Positions 53,031-61,340 of a stretch of DNA of 64,000 nucleotides are shown here, piece by piece (positions within the stretch are counted from its first letter, which is position 1; each line of letters starts with the position of its first letter). Origin of the DNA: Amycolatopsis sp. GM8 (GTDB lineage: Bacteria > Actinomycetota > Actinomycetes > Mycobacteriales > Pseudonocardiaceae); the NCBI RefSeq assembly GCF_021653975.1, contig NZ_JAJKFK010000006.1:186001-250000 (forward strand), in the 5' to 3' direction. The notes beneath the pieces were generated by a model that saw only the letters and a list, made by a program, of their open reading frames with translations, had not been told where the DNA came from and ran no database searches. The position numbers were made by a program, and so were the translations under genes.

Positions 53031-55216
53031 GCGCTTGTCCGCGCGCCGGGTGCGGCGGGACGATCGAGGACGGCTTCTGCGACACCTGCGGTCTCGAACC
53101 GCCGGCGGGAAGCCAGCCGGGAAGCCTTGGCCCGGCCACGTCGTCGACCGGGTTCTCCGCGCCCACCAACGTCTCGTGGAGCACGCCGGTCGACTCCTCG
53201 GCCTCGCGGCCGGCCCGCGGGTCGGCTCGCGCCAGCAGCCGGAACATGCTGGGGCGCGGGGTGATCGACGTGCCGAGCGTGCCGCGCCGCGACCCGCGCG
53301 AGGCCGTGCTCACCGACCCGCAGGTGCCGGAGAACAAGCGGTTCTGCAGCGCGTGCGGCGCCAAGGTCGGCCGCGGCCGCGACGAGAAACCCGGCCGGGT
53401 GGAAGGGTTCTGCCCGCAGTGCGGGCACGGGTTTTCGTTCACGCCGAAACTCGCGCCGGGCGAAGTGGTGCAGGACCAGTACGAGGTGCTGGGCTGCCTG
53501 GCGCACGGCGGGCTGGGCTGGATCTACCTCGCCGCCGACCACCGGGTCGCCGACCGGTGGGTGGTGCTCAAGGGCCTGCTCGACACCGGGGACGCGGACG
53601 CGATGGCCGCCGCGATCGCCGAGACGAAGTTCCTCGCGCAGGTCGAGCACCCGTCGATCGTGCGCATCTACAACTTCGTCGAGCACCGAGGCACCGGCTA
53701 CATCGTGATGGAGTACGTCGGCGGCACGTCGCTCAAGGACATGATGAAGCAGCTGCGCGAGCAGGGTGAGCCGACCGCGTGCCTGCCGATCACCCAGGCC
53801 ATCGCGTACACCCTGGAAATCCTGCCGGCGCTCGGGCACCTGCACGGCAGCGGCCTGGTGTACTGCGATTTCAAGCCGGACAACGCGATCCAGGTCGAGG
53901 ACCAGCTCAAGCTCATCGACCTGGGCGCGGTCCGGCACATCACCGACCAGACGAGCGCGATCTACGGCACTTCCGGTTACCAGGCCCCGGAAATCGGCAA
54001 GGAGCTGCCGTCACCGGTGTCCGATGTGTACACCGTCGGGCGCGCGCTCGCGGTGATGACCTTCCCGTTCGACTTCCACCACGCCTACCGGGAAACGCTG
54101 CCACCGCCCGAGGAAGTGCCGCTGCTGGCGCAGTTCGAATCGTTCCACCGGTTGCTGCTGCGCGCCACGCACGCCGACCCGGACCAGCGGTTCGGCTCGG
54201 CCGAGGAGATGCGCGATCAGTTGGAGGGCGTGTTCCGCGAAGTGGCGGCCACTGTGGACGGTCAGCCACGGGCCGGCACGTCCACGGAGTTCACCGCGGA
54301 GCGCCGGACGTTCGGCGTGCCGGGCGCGCCCGAGCCGGGCGAGGTCGCGGCCGCGCTGCCGGTGCCGCGGGTGGACCTGACCGACCCGGGCGCCGGTTTC
54401 CTTGCCGCACTGGCGGAAAGCGATCCCGAAGCGCTCGTCGAAGAGCTGTCGGACGCGCCGGTGCAGAGCGTGGAGATCAAGCTGCGCCTCGCCCGCGCGC
54501 AGATCGACGCCGGAAAGCCCGCCGACGCACGGAAAACGCTCAATACCACGAAGCTCGGCATCGGGGACTGGCGCGCCGAGTGGTACCGCGGCCTCGCCGC
54601 GGTCGCGGAGGGCAAGCCGCACCAGGCGCGGCAGTCGTTCGAGACCGTCTACGACCTGGCGCCCGGCGAGGTCGCGCCGAAGCTCGCGATCGCGGCGTGC
54701 GCGGAGGGGTCGGGGGAGACCGGGGACGCCGACCGGTACTACCGCACGGTGTGGCGGACCGATCGCACGTTCATCAGCGCTGCCTTCGGCCTGGCCAGGG
54801 CTTTGCTGGAGAAGGGAAACCGGGTGGAGGCCGTGGACGTGCTGGAATCCGTGCCGGAGACGTCGAGCAACTACCTGGCCGCGCAGCTGGCCGCGATCCA
54901 GGCGCGCACCGGGGCTTCGGCACTGTCCGAAGAGGACCTGGTGACCGCGGGCGAGCGACTGTCGCGATTGGACCTGGACGAACACCGCCGCGCGCTGGCT
55001 TCCCGCGACTTGCTGACCGCGGCGCTGGACTGGGTGGGCGGGAACGCCAACGGAGGAGGGAACGGATCCGTGCTGGGCTGCCGGTTGAGCGAACCTGATC
55101 TGCGGAAAGGGCTGGAGACCTGGTATCTGCGCCTCGCGCGCCAGGCCACCGGGCGGCGCGACCGGATCGCGCTGGTCGACCAGGCCAACCGGATCCGGCC
55201 GAGGACCTGGTTCTGA
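53027..55216 (+). CDS. pknG: Serine/threonine protein kinase PknG
   Basis: 729 residues. An extra N-terminal zinc ribbon (Cys4, Cys9, Cys18, Cys21), a disordered Ser/Pro linker, then the PknG rubredoxin-like metal site (Cys107, Cys110, Cys129, Cys132). The kinase domain has a Gly loop AHGGLGWIY, Lys182 in VVLKGLL, the catalytic loop YCDFKPDN (not HRD) and DLG in place of DFG. C-terminal TPR region with GKPADARKTLNTTKLGIGDW. Mycobacterial PknG phosphorylates the FHA protein GarA to control glutamate metabolism. The added zinc ribbon is unlike mycobacterial PknG. Overlaps both neighbours. Confidence 0.96.
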   Translation: MSACPRAGCGGTIEDGFCDTCGLEPPAGSQPGSLGPATSSTGFSAPTNVSWSTPVDSSASRPARGSARASSRNMLGRGVIDVPSVPRRDPREAVLTDPQVPENKRFCSACGAKVGRGRDEKPGRVEGFCPQCGHGFSFTPKLAPGEVVQDQYEVLGCLAHGGLGWIYLAADHRVADRWVVLKGLLDTGDADAMAAAIAETKFLAQVEHPSIVRIYNFVEHRGTGYIVMEYVGGTSLKDMMKQLREQGEPTACLPITQAIAYTLEILPALGHLHGSGLVYCDFKPDNAIQVEDQLKLIDLGAVRHITDQTSAIYGTSGYQAPEIGKELPSPVSDVYTVGRALAVMTFPFDFHHAYRETLPPPEEVPLLAQFESFHRLLLRATHADPDQRFGSAEEMRDQLEGVFREVAATVDGQPRAGTSTEFTAERRTFGVPGAPEPGEVAAALPVPRVDLTDPGAGFLAALAESDPEALVEELSDAPVQSVEIKLRLARAQIDAGKPADARKTLNTTKLGIGDWRAEWYRGLAAVAEGKPHQARQSFETVYDLAPGEVAPKLAIAACAEGSGETGDADRYYRTVWRTDRTFISAAFGLARALLEKGNRVEAVDVLESVPETSSNYLAAQLAAIQARTGASALSEEDLVTAGERLSRLDLDEHRRALASRDLLTAALDWVGGNANGGGNGSVLGCRLSEPDLRKGLETWYLRLARQATGRRDRIALVDQANRIRPRTWF

Positions 55217-56196
55217 TGGCGCTTTCCTGCCCGGACTGCGCCCAGCCGGTCACCGCCGAGGACCGGTTTTGCGAGAACTGCGGGCTGAGCCTGATGCGGC
55301 GGCGAACCGCCGAAGGCGGTCCACTTCGGACACCGCGAGGGTCGTGTGCGAGCTGTGGTGGAACCGTGGACGCCGAAGGGTTCTGTGAGCAGTGCGGCCG
55401 TGCGCAGCCCGCGCCGCGCGACCTGATGGAGTTCGACCTCGGGTTCGCCGCCGGCGTCAGCGACCGCGGTCAGGTGCGCGTGCGCAACGAGGACTCGCTC
55501 GGCTGTGCGATCCTCGGACCGCGGGACGCGCCGACCGCCGTCGTCGTCATCGTGTGCGATGGCGTCGGCTCGACCGAACGCGCCGACCAGGCGTCGCAGA
55601 CGGCGGTGGATGCCGCGCTGGCGCGGATCGTGGACTGCCTGGAAGCCGGCAAGGACCCGTACGAGTCCACAGTGGACGGATCGGCAGCCGCGTTCGAAGC
55701 CGTGCGGCTGCTGGCCGAACCCGGCTCGCCGGACCTCGCGCCGTCGTGCACGCTGGTCTCGGCCGTGGCCACTGACGAGGGCATCACCGTCGGCTGGATC
55801 GGCGACAGCCGGGCGTACTGGCTCAGCGCGGACGGTTCCCGCCAGCTGACCGTCGACGACACCCTGCACGCGCAGCTGGTCGCGGCCGGGATGACCGTCG
55901 AGGAAGCTTCCGCCGAGGCGAACGCGCACGCGCTCGCGCGGTGGGTGGGCGCGGACGCCGAGCCGGTCCTGCCGCAGGTCGCCGGTGTGCCGGCGGGCGA
56001 GCGGGGCACGCTCATCGTGTGCAGCGACGGGCTGTGGAACTACCTGCCCGCGGCGGAAACCATTGCGGCCCAGGCGAAGGGGAGTCCGGCCGAGATGGCC
56101 GCGAAGCTCACCGCGGCCGCCAACGAACTCGGCGGCGGCGACAACATCACGGTCGTCGCCGTCCCGTACCCGTTCGATCGTCAGGGGACACCATGA
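55216..56196 (+). CDS. PP2C-type phosphatase with two N-terminal zinc ribbons
   Basis: 326 residues. Zinc ribbon 1 (Cys5, Cys8, Cys19, Cys22) and 2 (Cys44, Cys47, Cys57, Cys60), then a soluble PP2C domain: VSDRGQVRVRNEDS, VVIVCDGVGSTERADQAS, GWIGDSRAYWL, IVCSDGLWNYL and GGGDNITVVAV, with all metal-binding Asp residues. It should remove phosphates from Ser/Thr and so reverse PknG in the same operon. ATG 55216 overlaps the pknG stop by one base; ATGA overlap with the vWA gene. Confidence 0.93.
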   Translation: MALSCPDCAQPVTAEDRFCENCGLSLMRRRTAEGGPLRTPRGSCASCGGTVDAEGFCEQCGRAQPAPRDLMEFDLGFAAGVSDRGQVRVRNEDSLGCAILGPRDAPTAVVVIVCDGVGSTERADQASQTAVDAALARIVDCLEAGKDPYESTVDGSAAAFEAVRLLAEPGSPDLAPSCTLVSAVATDEGITVGWIGDSRAYWLSADGSRQLTVDDTLHAQLVAAGMTVEEASAEANAHALARWVGADAEPVLPQVAGVPAGERGTLIVCSDGLWNYLPAAETIAAQAKGSPAEMAAKLTAAANELGGGDNITVVAVPYPFDRQGTP

Positions 56197-57521
56197 GCGA
56201 ATTCCAGGTCGAGGTCTACCAGAACGAGTTCCTGCCGCAGGGAGCGTCCGAGGTCAACGCGATCGTGACGGTGACCTCCACCTCCGGCGGCGCACCGGCG
56301 CAGGAGGTCACCACCGCGGCCGAAGTGATCATCGTCGACTGCTCGGGCTCGATGGATCACCCGCGCACCAAGATGTCCGCGGCCAAACGCGCCACGGCGG
56401 CGGCGATCGACACGCTGCGCGACGGGGTCACGTTCGCCGTCATCGCCGGCACCGACACGGCGGAACTGGTGTACCCGCGGCGGCTCGGCATGGTCGCCGC
56501 GGACGCGGCGACGCGCGCCGAGGCGAAGCAGGCCGTCAGCCGGCTGCACGCCGACCGCGGCACGGCGATGGGGGAGTGGCTGCTGCTCGCGAAGGACGTC
56601 TTCGCGACCCAGCCCACCGCGCTGCGGCACGCGATCCTGTTGACCGACGGGAAGAACGTGCACGAGCGGGCGCACAAGCTGGAGCGGATCCTCGGCGAGG
56701 TGTCCGGCCAGTTCGTGTGCGACTGCCGCGGGGTCGGCACCGACTGGGAGGTCCGCGAGCTGCGCAAGATCGCGGACACGCTGCTGGGCTCGGTGGACAT
56801 CGTCGCCGAGCCGGAGGATCTCGAAGCGGACTTCCGCGCGATGACCGAAGCCGCGATGGGCAAGGAGGTCGCGGACGTCGCGCTGCGCGTGTGGACGCCG
56901 CAGGGCGCGACGGTGAAGTTCGTCAAGCAGGTGGAACCGTCCCTTTTGGACTTGACGGCGCGGCGGGCGGAGTCCGGGCCGCGCAGCGGGGACTACCCGA
57001 CCGGCGCGTGGGGCGCGGAGAGCCGCGACTACCACGTGTGCGTGCAGGTGCCGCCCGCGTCGATCGGGGACAAGATGCTCGCCGCGCGGGTCAGCCTCGT
57101 CGCCGCGGGCTCCGGCGACGTGCTCGGCAAGGGGCAGGTGCTCGCGGTCTGGACTGACGACATGGCGCTGTCGACGAAGATCAGCCCGGAGGTCGCGCAC
57201 TACACCGGTCAGGCGGAGCTGGCGTCGGCGATCGAGGAAGGCCTGGAGGCGCAGCGGAAGGGGCAGATCGAGACGGCGACCGCGAAGCTGGGCCGGGCGG
57301 TCGCGCTCGCGAACTCGTCCGGGCACGAGGACACCGCGAAGCTGCTGGCGAAGGTGGTGGACGTGGTCGACCCGGTGCGCGGCACGGTCCGGCTCAAGCG
57401 CCAGGTGAGCGCGGTCGACGCGATGACGCTGGAAAGCCGGTCGCAGGTGACCAAGCGGGTCGGGAAGCTCCCTGGCGATGCTGCCGACGGTGCCGATGGT
57501 GCTGACGGGGGTGCGGCCTGA
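56193..57521 (+). CDS. von Willebrand factor A (TerY-like) domain protein
   Basis: 442 residues. A beta-rich opening (VEVYQNEFLPQGASEVNAIV) precedes the vWA domain with an intact MIDAS: VIIVDCSGSMDHPRTK (DxSxS), RGTAMGEWLL (Thr) and AILLTDGKN (Asp). Then come a beta-sandwich part and helices, and a C-terminal tail with DGADGADGG. No signal or membrane helix, so it is cytoplasmic. vWA proteins with MIDAS bind partner proteins via metal; the TerY-kinase-PP2C triads of phosphosignalling carry one too. One base overlap (TGATG) with the FHA gene. Confidence 0.92.
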   Translation: MSEFQVEVYQNEFLPQGASEVNAIVTVTSTSGGAPAQEVTTAAEVIIVDCSGSMDHPRTKMSAAKRATAAAIDTLRDGVTFAVIAGTDTAELVYPRRLGMVAADAATRAEAKQAVSRLHADRGTAMGEWLLLAKDVFATQPTALRHAILLTDGKNVHERAHKLERILGEVSGQFVCDCRGVGTDWEVRELRKIADTLLGSVDIVAEPEDLEADFRAMTEAAMGKEVADVALRVWTPQGATVKFVKQVEPSLLDLTARRAESGPRSGDYPTGAWGAESRDYHVCVQVPPASIGDKMLAARVSLVAAGSGDVLGKGQVLAVWTDDMALSTKISPEVAHYTGQAELASAIEEGLEAQRKGQIETATAKLGRAVALANSSGHEDTAKLLAKVVDVVDPVRGTVRLKRQVSAVDAMTLESRSQVTKRVGKLPGDAADGADGADGGAA

Positions 57522-58183
57522 TGCCGATCTGCGCCCAGGGCCACGAGTCCGCCGACGACGAGTTCTGCGACGTGTGCGGGCTCGCGTTCGAGCGGGCCGC
57601 GCCGGTGGCCGTCGCCGAAGCGGAGCCCGCGCCGCCGGCCGCCCCACGCCCGTGCCCGTCGTGCGGCGCGCAGCTGGATGGGCGGTTCTGCGAGAACTGC
57701 GGCGCGGACTCACTCGCCGAGCCGGTGCCCGCGCCTGTGTCCGCGCCGGTTCCGGTTCCGGCCGCGCCGGTCGCTGCCGCGCTGACCTGGTCGGTCGTGG
57801 TGTCGGCCGACGAGCGGTACTTCCGCGCGGTCAAGGCGGACGGTGGCCCGGACGCCGACCCGATCGAGTTCCCGCCGTTCTGCCCCGAGCGGAGCTTTCC
57901 GTTGGTGGGCGAGCAGATCACGATCGGCCGCCACAGTCACACCCGCGGTATCTCGCCCGACATCGACCTCACCGGACCGCCCGAGGACATCGGCGTCTCG
58001 CGGCTGCACGCGCTGCTCGTCCCGGCGGGCGAAGGCTGGTCGGTGGTGGACATGAACTCCGCCAACGGCACCACGGTCAACTACGGCCGCACCCCCCTCA
58101 AACCGAACACCCCCCACCCCCTCACCGAAGGCGACCGCATCCACGTCGGCGCCTGGACCACCCTCACCCTCCACCGCACCTGA
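57521..58183 (+). CDS. FHA domain protein with two N-terminal zinc ribbons
   Basis: 220 residues. Ribbon 1 is Cys4, His8, Cys16, Cys19; ribbon 2 is Cys45, Cys48, Cys57, Cys60. Then a Pro/Ala/Val linker and a C-terminal FHA domain with GRHSHTRGISPDIDL, VSRLHALLV and NSANGTTVNY, the usual phosphothreonine-binding loops. It should read phosphothreonine marks, for example on PknG or its targets, and is a candidate functional counterpart of GarA. It lacks GarA's N-terminal ETTS phosphorylation motif. Last gene of the operon. Confidence 0.92.
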   Translation: MPICAQGHESADDEFCDVCGLAFERAAPVAVAEAEPAPPAAPRPCPSCGAQLDGRFCENCGADSLAEPVPAPVSAPVPVPAAPVAAALTWSVVVSADERYFRAVKADGGPDADPIEFPPFCPERSFPLVGEQITIGRHSHTRGISPDIDLTGPPEDIGVSRLHALLVPAGEGWSVVDMNSANGTTVNYGRTPLKPNTPHPLTEGDRIHVGAWTTLTLHRT

Positions 58184-58188
58184 CCCCC

Positions 58189-58228
58189 GCGAGTCCGACC
58201 CTCACGTCGCCGAGTCCGACGCTCGCTG
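58189..58228. repeat. Dispersed repeat family A, copy 5
   Basis: Two units, GCGAGTCCGACCCTC and CCGAGTCCGACGCTC, after the FHA stop and directly before repeat family B copy 2. Lies between convergent genes. Confidence 0.7.
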
Positions 58229-58230
58229 CG

Positions 58231-58319
58231 CGTGTTTGCTCGCCACGTCGGTGAATTGGCGTGCTGCGTCGGTGACTTTGCGCGCCGCGGGCAAACTCAC
58301 CGACGTGAGGGGCAAACAT
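58231..58319. repeat. Dispersed repeat family B, copy 2
   Basis: Outer arms 58233-58254 and 58297-58318 are near-complementary. A compact inner hairpin pairs CGTCGGTGACTTTGC (58267-58281) with GCAAACTCACCGACG (58291-58305), one mismatch in 15, with a 9-nt loop. Likely bidirectional terminator of the glnX operon and the MerR gene. Confidence 0.75.
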
Positions 58320-58328
58320 GGCGCGCGG

Positions 58329-59021
58329 TCAACGCTCCAGGTACGCCGAGAGGGCGGCGGAGGCGCGCAGGCGCCGGAGGCTGCGCTCGTTCAGCTCCTG
58401 CTCGCGCTTGGCCAGCTCCGCCCGCACGCGGTCCGGGCGGCCCTGCGGGCCCAGCTCCGCCAGTACCGCCCGCACGACCGGGAACGGGTGGTTTCCCCGC
58501 CGCAGCAACGCGATCACCTCCGCCTTCCGCAGCTCGTCCTGGCCGTACAGCCGGTAGCCGGTGCCGTCTTCGCGGTCCGGCGCGAGCAGGCCGCGCTGCT
58601 CCCACAGACGCAGCACCGGCGCGCGCACCCCGACGACGTCCGCGACCTCACCGATCCGCAGCGGCTGCCGTGGCCGCCCGGTCGCCGGGCCGTTGCCGAG
58701 CGTGTCGAACGCGCCGAGCACGCGGGCGATGCCGGCCCGCTCGCGGTCCAGCTCGGCATGGCTCGCGTCGACGGTCGCGAGCACCGTCGCCAGATCCCGG
58801 GCGTGCACGGCGCGCATGATCGTCCGGGTGCGCTCCCAGCCGTGCCCCTCGGCGAGCTGCCGCACGATCAGCAGCGCCTCGGAGTGCGCGTCGGTGAACA
58901 CCCGGTACCCGCTCGCCGTCCTCGCCACCGGCGGCAGCACCCCGAGCTCGACGTAGTTGCGGACCTGCTGCACCGAAACGCCCGCCATCCTGGCCAGGTC
59001 GGTGATGCGCAGCTTTGCCAC
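58329..59021 (-). CDS. Regulator with two MerR DNA-binding domains
   Basis: 230 residues with two MerR-type winged-helix domains: LRITDLARMAGVSVQQVRNY plus VELGVLPPVARTASGYRVFT (residues 4-45), and LRIGEVADVVGVRAPVLRLW plus EQRGLLAPDREDGTGYRLYG (about 120-160). Helical linkers follow each. Ordinary MerR proteins have one such domain and dimerise; a fused pair could bind DNA as a monomer or bridge two sites. No metal-binding Cys pattern, so the ligand is unknown. GTG 59021 start; divergent promoter lacking, since the LysR gene is upstream on the same strand. Confidence 0.88.
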   Translation of the reverse strand: MAKLRITDLARMAGVSVQQVRNYVELGVLPPVARTASGYRVFTDAHSEALLIVRQLAEGHGWERTRTIMRAVHARDLATVLATVDASHAELDRERAGIARVLGAFDTLGNGPATGRPRQPLRIGEVADVVGVRAPVLRLWEQRGLLAPDREDGTGYRLYGQDELRKAEVIALLRRGNHPFPVVRAVLAELGPQGRPDRVRAELAKREQELNERSLRRLRASAALSAYLER

Positions 59022-59057
59022 GCAGGTCAGGGTACGACTTCGGCACCTGAGGAAAGC

Positions 59058-59945
59058 TCACCGTTTGACCGACCGCCGCAGCTCGGCCATCAGCGCCAGT
59101 GCCGGGCGGGACAGCGGCCGTGACGCCGAGCTGGCCAGCGACACGTTCCACGTCGGGGCCTCCCCGCTGACCGGCACGACGACCAGTTCGGGGTGCAGCG
59201 CGGCCACGCTCTCCGGCAGGAACCCGACGACGTGTCCCTGCCGGATCAGCGCCGCCGTCGTGGTGTAGTCCGGCGTCTCCAGCGGTACTGACCGGCCGAA
59301 CCCGAGCCGGTCGAACGTGAGATCGGCGCTGTCACGAGTGCCCCAGCCTTCGGGGAAGTCCACGAAGATCTCGTCGGCCAGCTCCTCCAGCCGTACCGGT
59401 CCGGCGCCCGCGAGTGGATGGTCTGGACCACAGGTCAGCAGGAGCACCTCGTCGGTCAGCACCTCCACCGACAGCCCCGCCGGCGGGCGGCGCGGGAACG
59501 ACGCGAGCGCCACGTCGGTGGTGCCTTCGAGCAGCGCGCGCACATGGCCGCGCGAGCCGGACGGCGAGTACTGGACCCGGACGCGGACGGCCGGGTTCGC
59601 CCGGTGGAAGCGGCCGAGCACGCCGGCCACGTCGACGCCCGGCGTGGCGACCATGCTGCCCATCACGATCGAGCCGTGCAGTTCGCCCTGCTGTTCCTGC
59701 ACCGAGTCGTGTGCGGCGCGGGCGGCCGCGAGGGTGGCCCGCGCGTTCGGCAGCATCGCCGCGCCCGCGCCGGTCAGCCGCACGTGCCGGCTGTCCCGGT
59801 CGAACAGCGACGCGCCGACCTCCCGTTCCAGCGCGCGGATCGCCGTCGACACCCCGGACTGCACGACCCGCAGCCGCCGGGACGCCTTGGTGAAACTCAG
59901 CTCCTCGGCGACCGCGACGAAGTACTCCAGCTGCCGCAACTCCAC
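59058..59945 (-). CDS. LysR family transcriptional regulator
   Basis: 295 residues. N-terminal HTH MELRQLEYFVAVAEELSFTK then ASRRLRVVQSGVSTAIRALE, a linker, and a periplasmic-binding-like effector domain with GTTDVALASFPRRPPAGL and VGFLPESVAALHPEL. It is divergent from an MFS exporter gene, 52 bp away, with a T-N11-A box between, so it most likely controls that transporter and itself. GTG 59945 start. Confidence 0.92.
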   Translation of the reverse strand: MELRQLEYFVAVAEELSFTKASRRLRVVQSGVSTAIRALEREVGASLFDRDSRHVRLTGAGAAMLPNARATLAAARAAHDSVQEQQGELHGSIVMGSMVATPGVDVAGVLGRFHRANPAVRVRVQYSPSGSRGHVRALLEGTTDVALASFPRRPPAGLSVEVLTDEVLLLTCGPDHPLAGAGPVRLEELADEIFVDFPEGWGTRDSADLTFDRLGFGRSVPLETPDYTTTAALIRQGHVVGFLPESVAALHPELVVVPVSGEAPTWNVSLASSASRPLSRPALALMAELRRSVKR

Positions 59946-59954
59946 GTCAGCAAT

Positions 59955-59969
59955 CTATTTCGGTGATAG
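59955..59969. promoter_or_regulatory. Putative LysR box
   Basis: CTAT-TTCGGTG-ATAG contains the T-N11-A pattern of LysR sites, in the 52-bp gap between the LysR and MFS starts. A TGCATGCA palindrome follows at 59971-59978. Inference from motif and position. Confidence 0.45.
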
Positions 59970-59997
59970 CTGCATGCACAAACATTCGTTGGACGTG

Positions 59998-61251
59998 ATG
60001 ACTGGGCGGGCGGACAGTGGAGGCGTGACAACGAGCAGCGATACCTGTGGGAGCCTGCCCGCCGTGGCGGTCGAGGGTTCCCGGCGGCACGGCCGGGGCT
60101 TCTGGCTGGTCGCCTACACGTTCGCGGTGACGATCGCGTTCTCGTCCGCACCCGCGCCGCTTTACGTGCTGTACCAAGCGAAAGACGGTTTCGGCTCGTT
60201 CACGGTCACGCTGGTCTTCGCCGCCTACGCGGTCGGCGTGATCGCCAGCCTGTTCCTCGCCGGGCACATCTCGGACTGGGCCGGGCGGCGGCGGGTGCTG
60301 GTGCCCGCGGTGCTGATCAACGTGGTCGCGGCGGTGATCTTCCTTGCCTGGTCCTCGGTGCCGGCCCTGCTCGTGGCCCGGTTCGTGTCCGGCATCAGCA
60401 TCGGCATGCTCACCGCGACCGCCACCGCGCATCTGGCCGAGCTGCACCTGGCCGCGCGGCCCGGCGCCTCGCGGACCCGCGCGGACCTCGTCGCGACCGC
60501 GGCGAACCTCGGCGGCATCGGCCTCGGACCGCTGGTCGCGGGCCTGCTCGCGCAGTACGCCGGCGACCCGCTGCACGTGCCGTACCTGGTGTTCCAGGCG
60601 CTGATGCTGATCGGCGCGATCGCGGTGACGCTCGTGCCGGAAACCGTCGAGGTGGCCCGGGTGAAGTACCGGCCGCAGCGGGTTTCGGTGCCGCGCGCGG
60701 CGCGGGGCCGGTTCTTCGCGGCCGGTGCCGCGGCGCTGGCGCAGTTCGCGGTGTTCGGCCTGTTCACCTCGCTGGCGCCGGCCTTCCTGGCGAACGTGCT
60801 GCACCAGCATTCGCACGCGCTGGCCGGGGCGGTGTCGTTCGCGGTGTTCGCCGCGGGCGCGATCTCGCAGATCCTGCTGGCCCGCGCGGGGTTGCGGCGG
60901 CAGCTCGGACTCGGGCTCGGGCTGCTCGTGGCTGGGATCGTCGTGTTCACGGCCGGGGTTCAGGTGCCGAGCCTGGCGCTGTTCCTCGTCGGCGGGGTGC
61001 TCGCGGGTGGCGGCGCGGGCGCGGCGTTCAAGGGTTCGGTGAGCATCGTGCTGTCCCTGGCCCCGCCCGAGGGCCGCGGCGAGGCGCTAGCGGGCCTGTT
61101 CCTCGCGGCGTATGTCGGGCTGGCCATCCCGGTCGTCGCGCTGGGCCTCGCGACGCAACTGGTCTCGCTGCGGGTCGCGCTCGCCGGGTTCGCCGTGCTG
61201 CTGCTGGCCATCCTGGCCGTGGTCGGCCGCCGCCTCTTCGCGACGACCTGA
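59998..61251 (+). CDS. Major facilitator superfamily transporter
   Basis: About 417 residues with 12 predicted helices. MFS loop 2-3 motif GHISDWAGRRRVLVPAVLIN, and FVSGISIGMLTATATAHLAELHL in TM4-5. Drug/metabolite efflux type by helix order, but the substrate is unknown. ATG 59998 is used; GTG 60025 is an alternative. Divergent from a LysR gene with a LysR box between, so it is likely induced by an effector that it exports. Confidence 0.88.
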   Translation: MTGRADSGGVTTSSDTCGSLPAVAVEGSRRHGRGFWLVAYTFAVTIAFSSAPAPLYVLYQAKDGFGSFTVTLVFAAYAVGVIASLFLAGHISDWAGRRRVLVPAVLINVVAAVIFLAWSSVPALLVARFVSGISIGMLTATATAHLAELHLAARPGASRTRADLVATAANLGGIGLGPLVAGLLAQYAGDPLHVPYLVFQALMLIGAIAVTLVPETVEVARVKYRPQRVSVPRAARGRFFAAGAAALAQFAVFGLFTSLAPAFLANVLHQHSHALAGAVSFAVFAAGAISQILLARAGLRRQLGLGLGLLVAGIVVFTAGVQVPSLALFLVGGVLAGGGAGAAFKGSVSIVLSLAPPEGRGEALAGLFLAAYVGLAIPVVALGLATQLVSLRVALAGFAVLLLAILAVVGRRLFATT

Positions 61252-61340
61252 CCGCGCCCCGGCGCGTGCCGGCGAACTGTCATGTTTGTGTCCGGTTCTC
61301 GTCGATCCTTTTCGCGCCGGGATCAGGCATCGTGGCAGGG

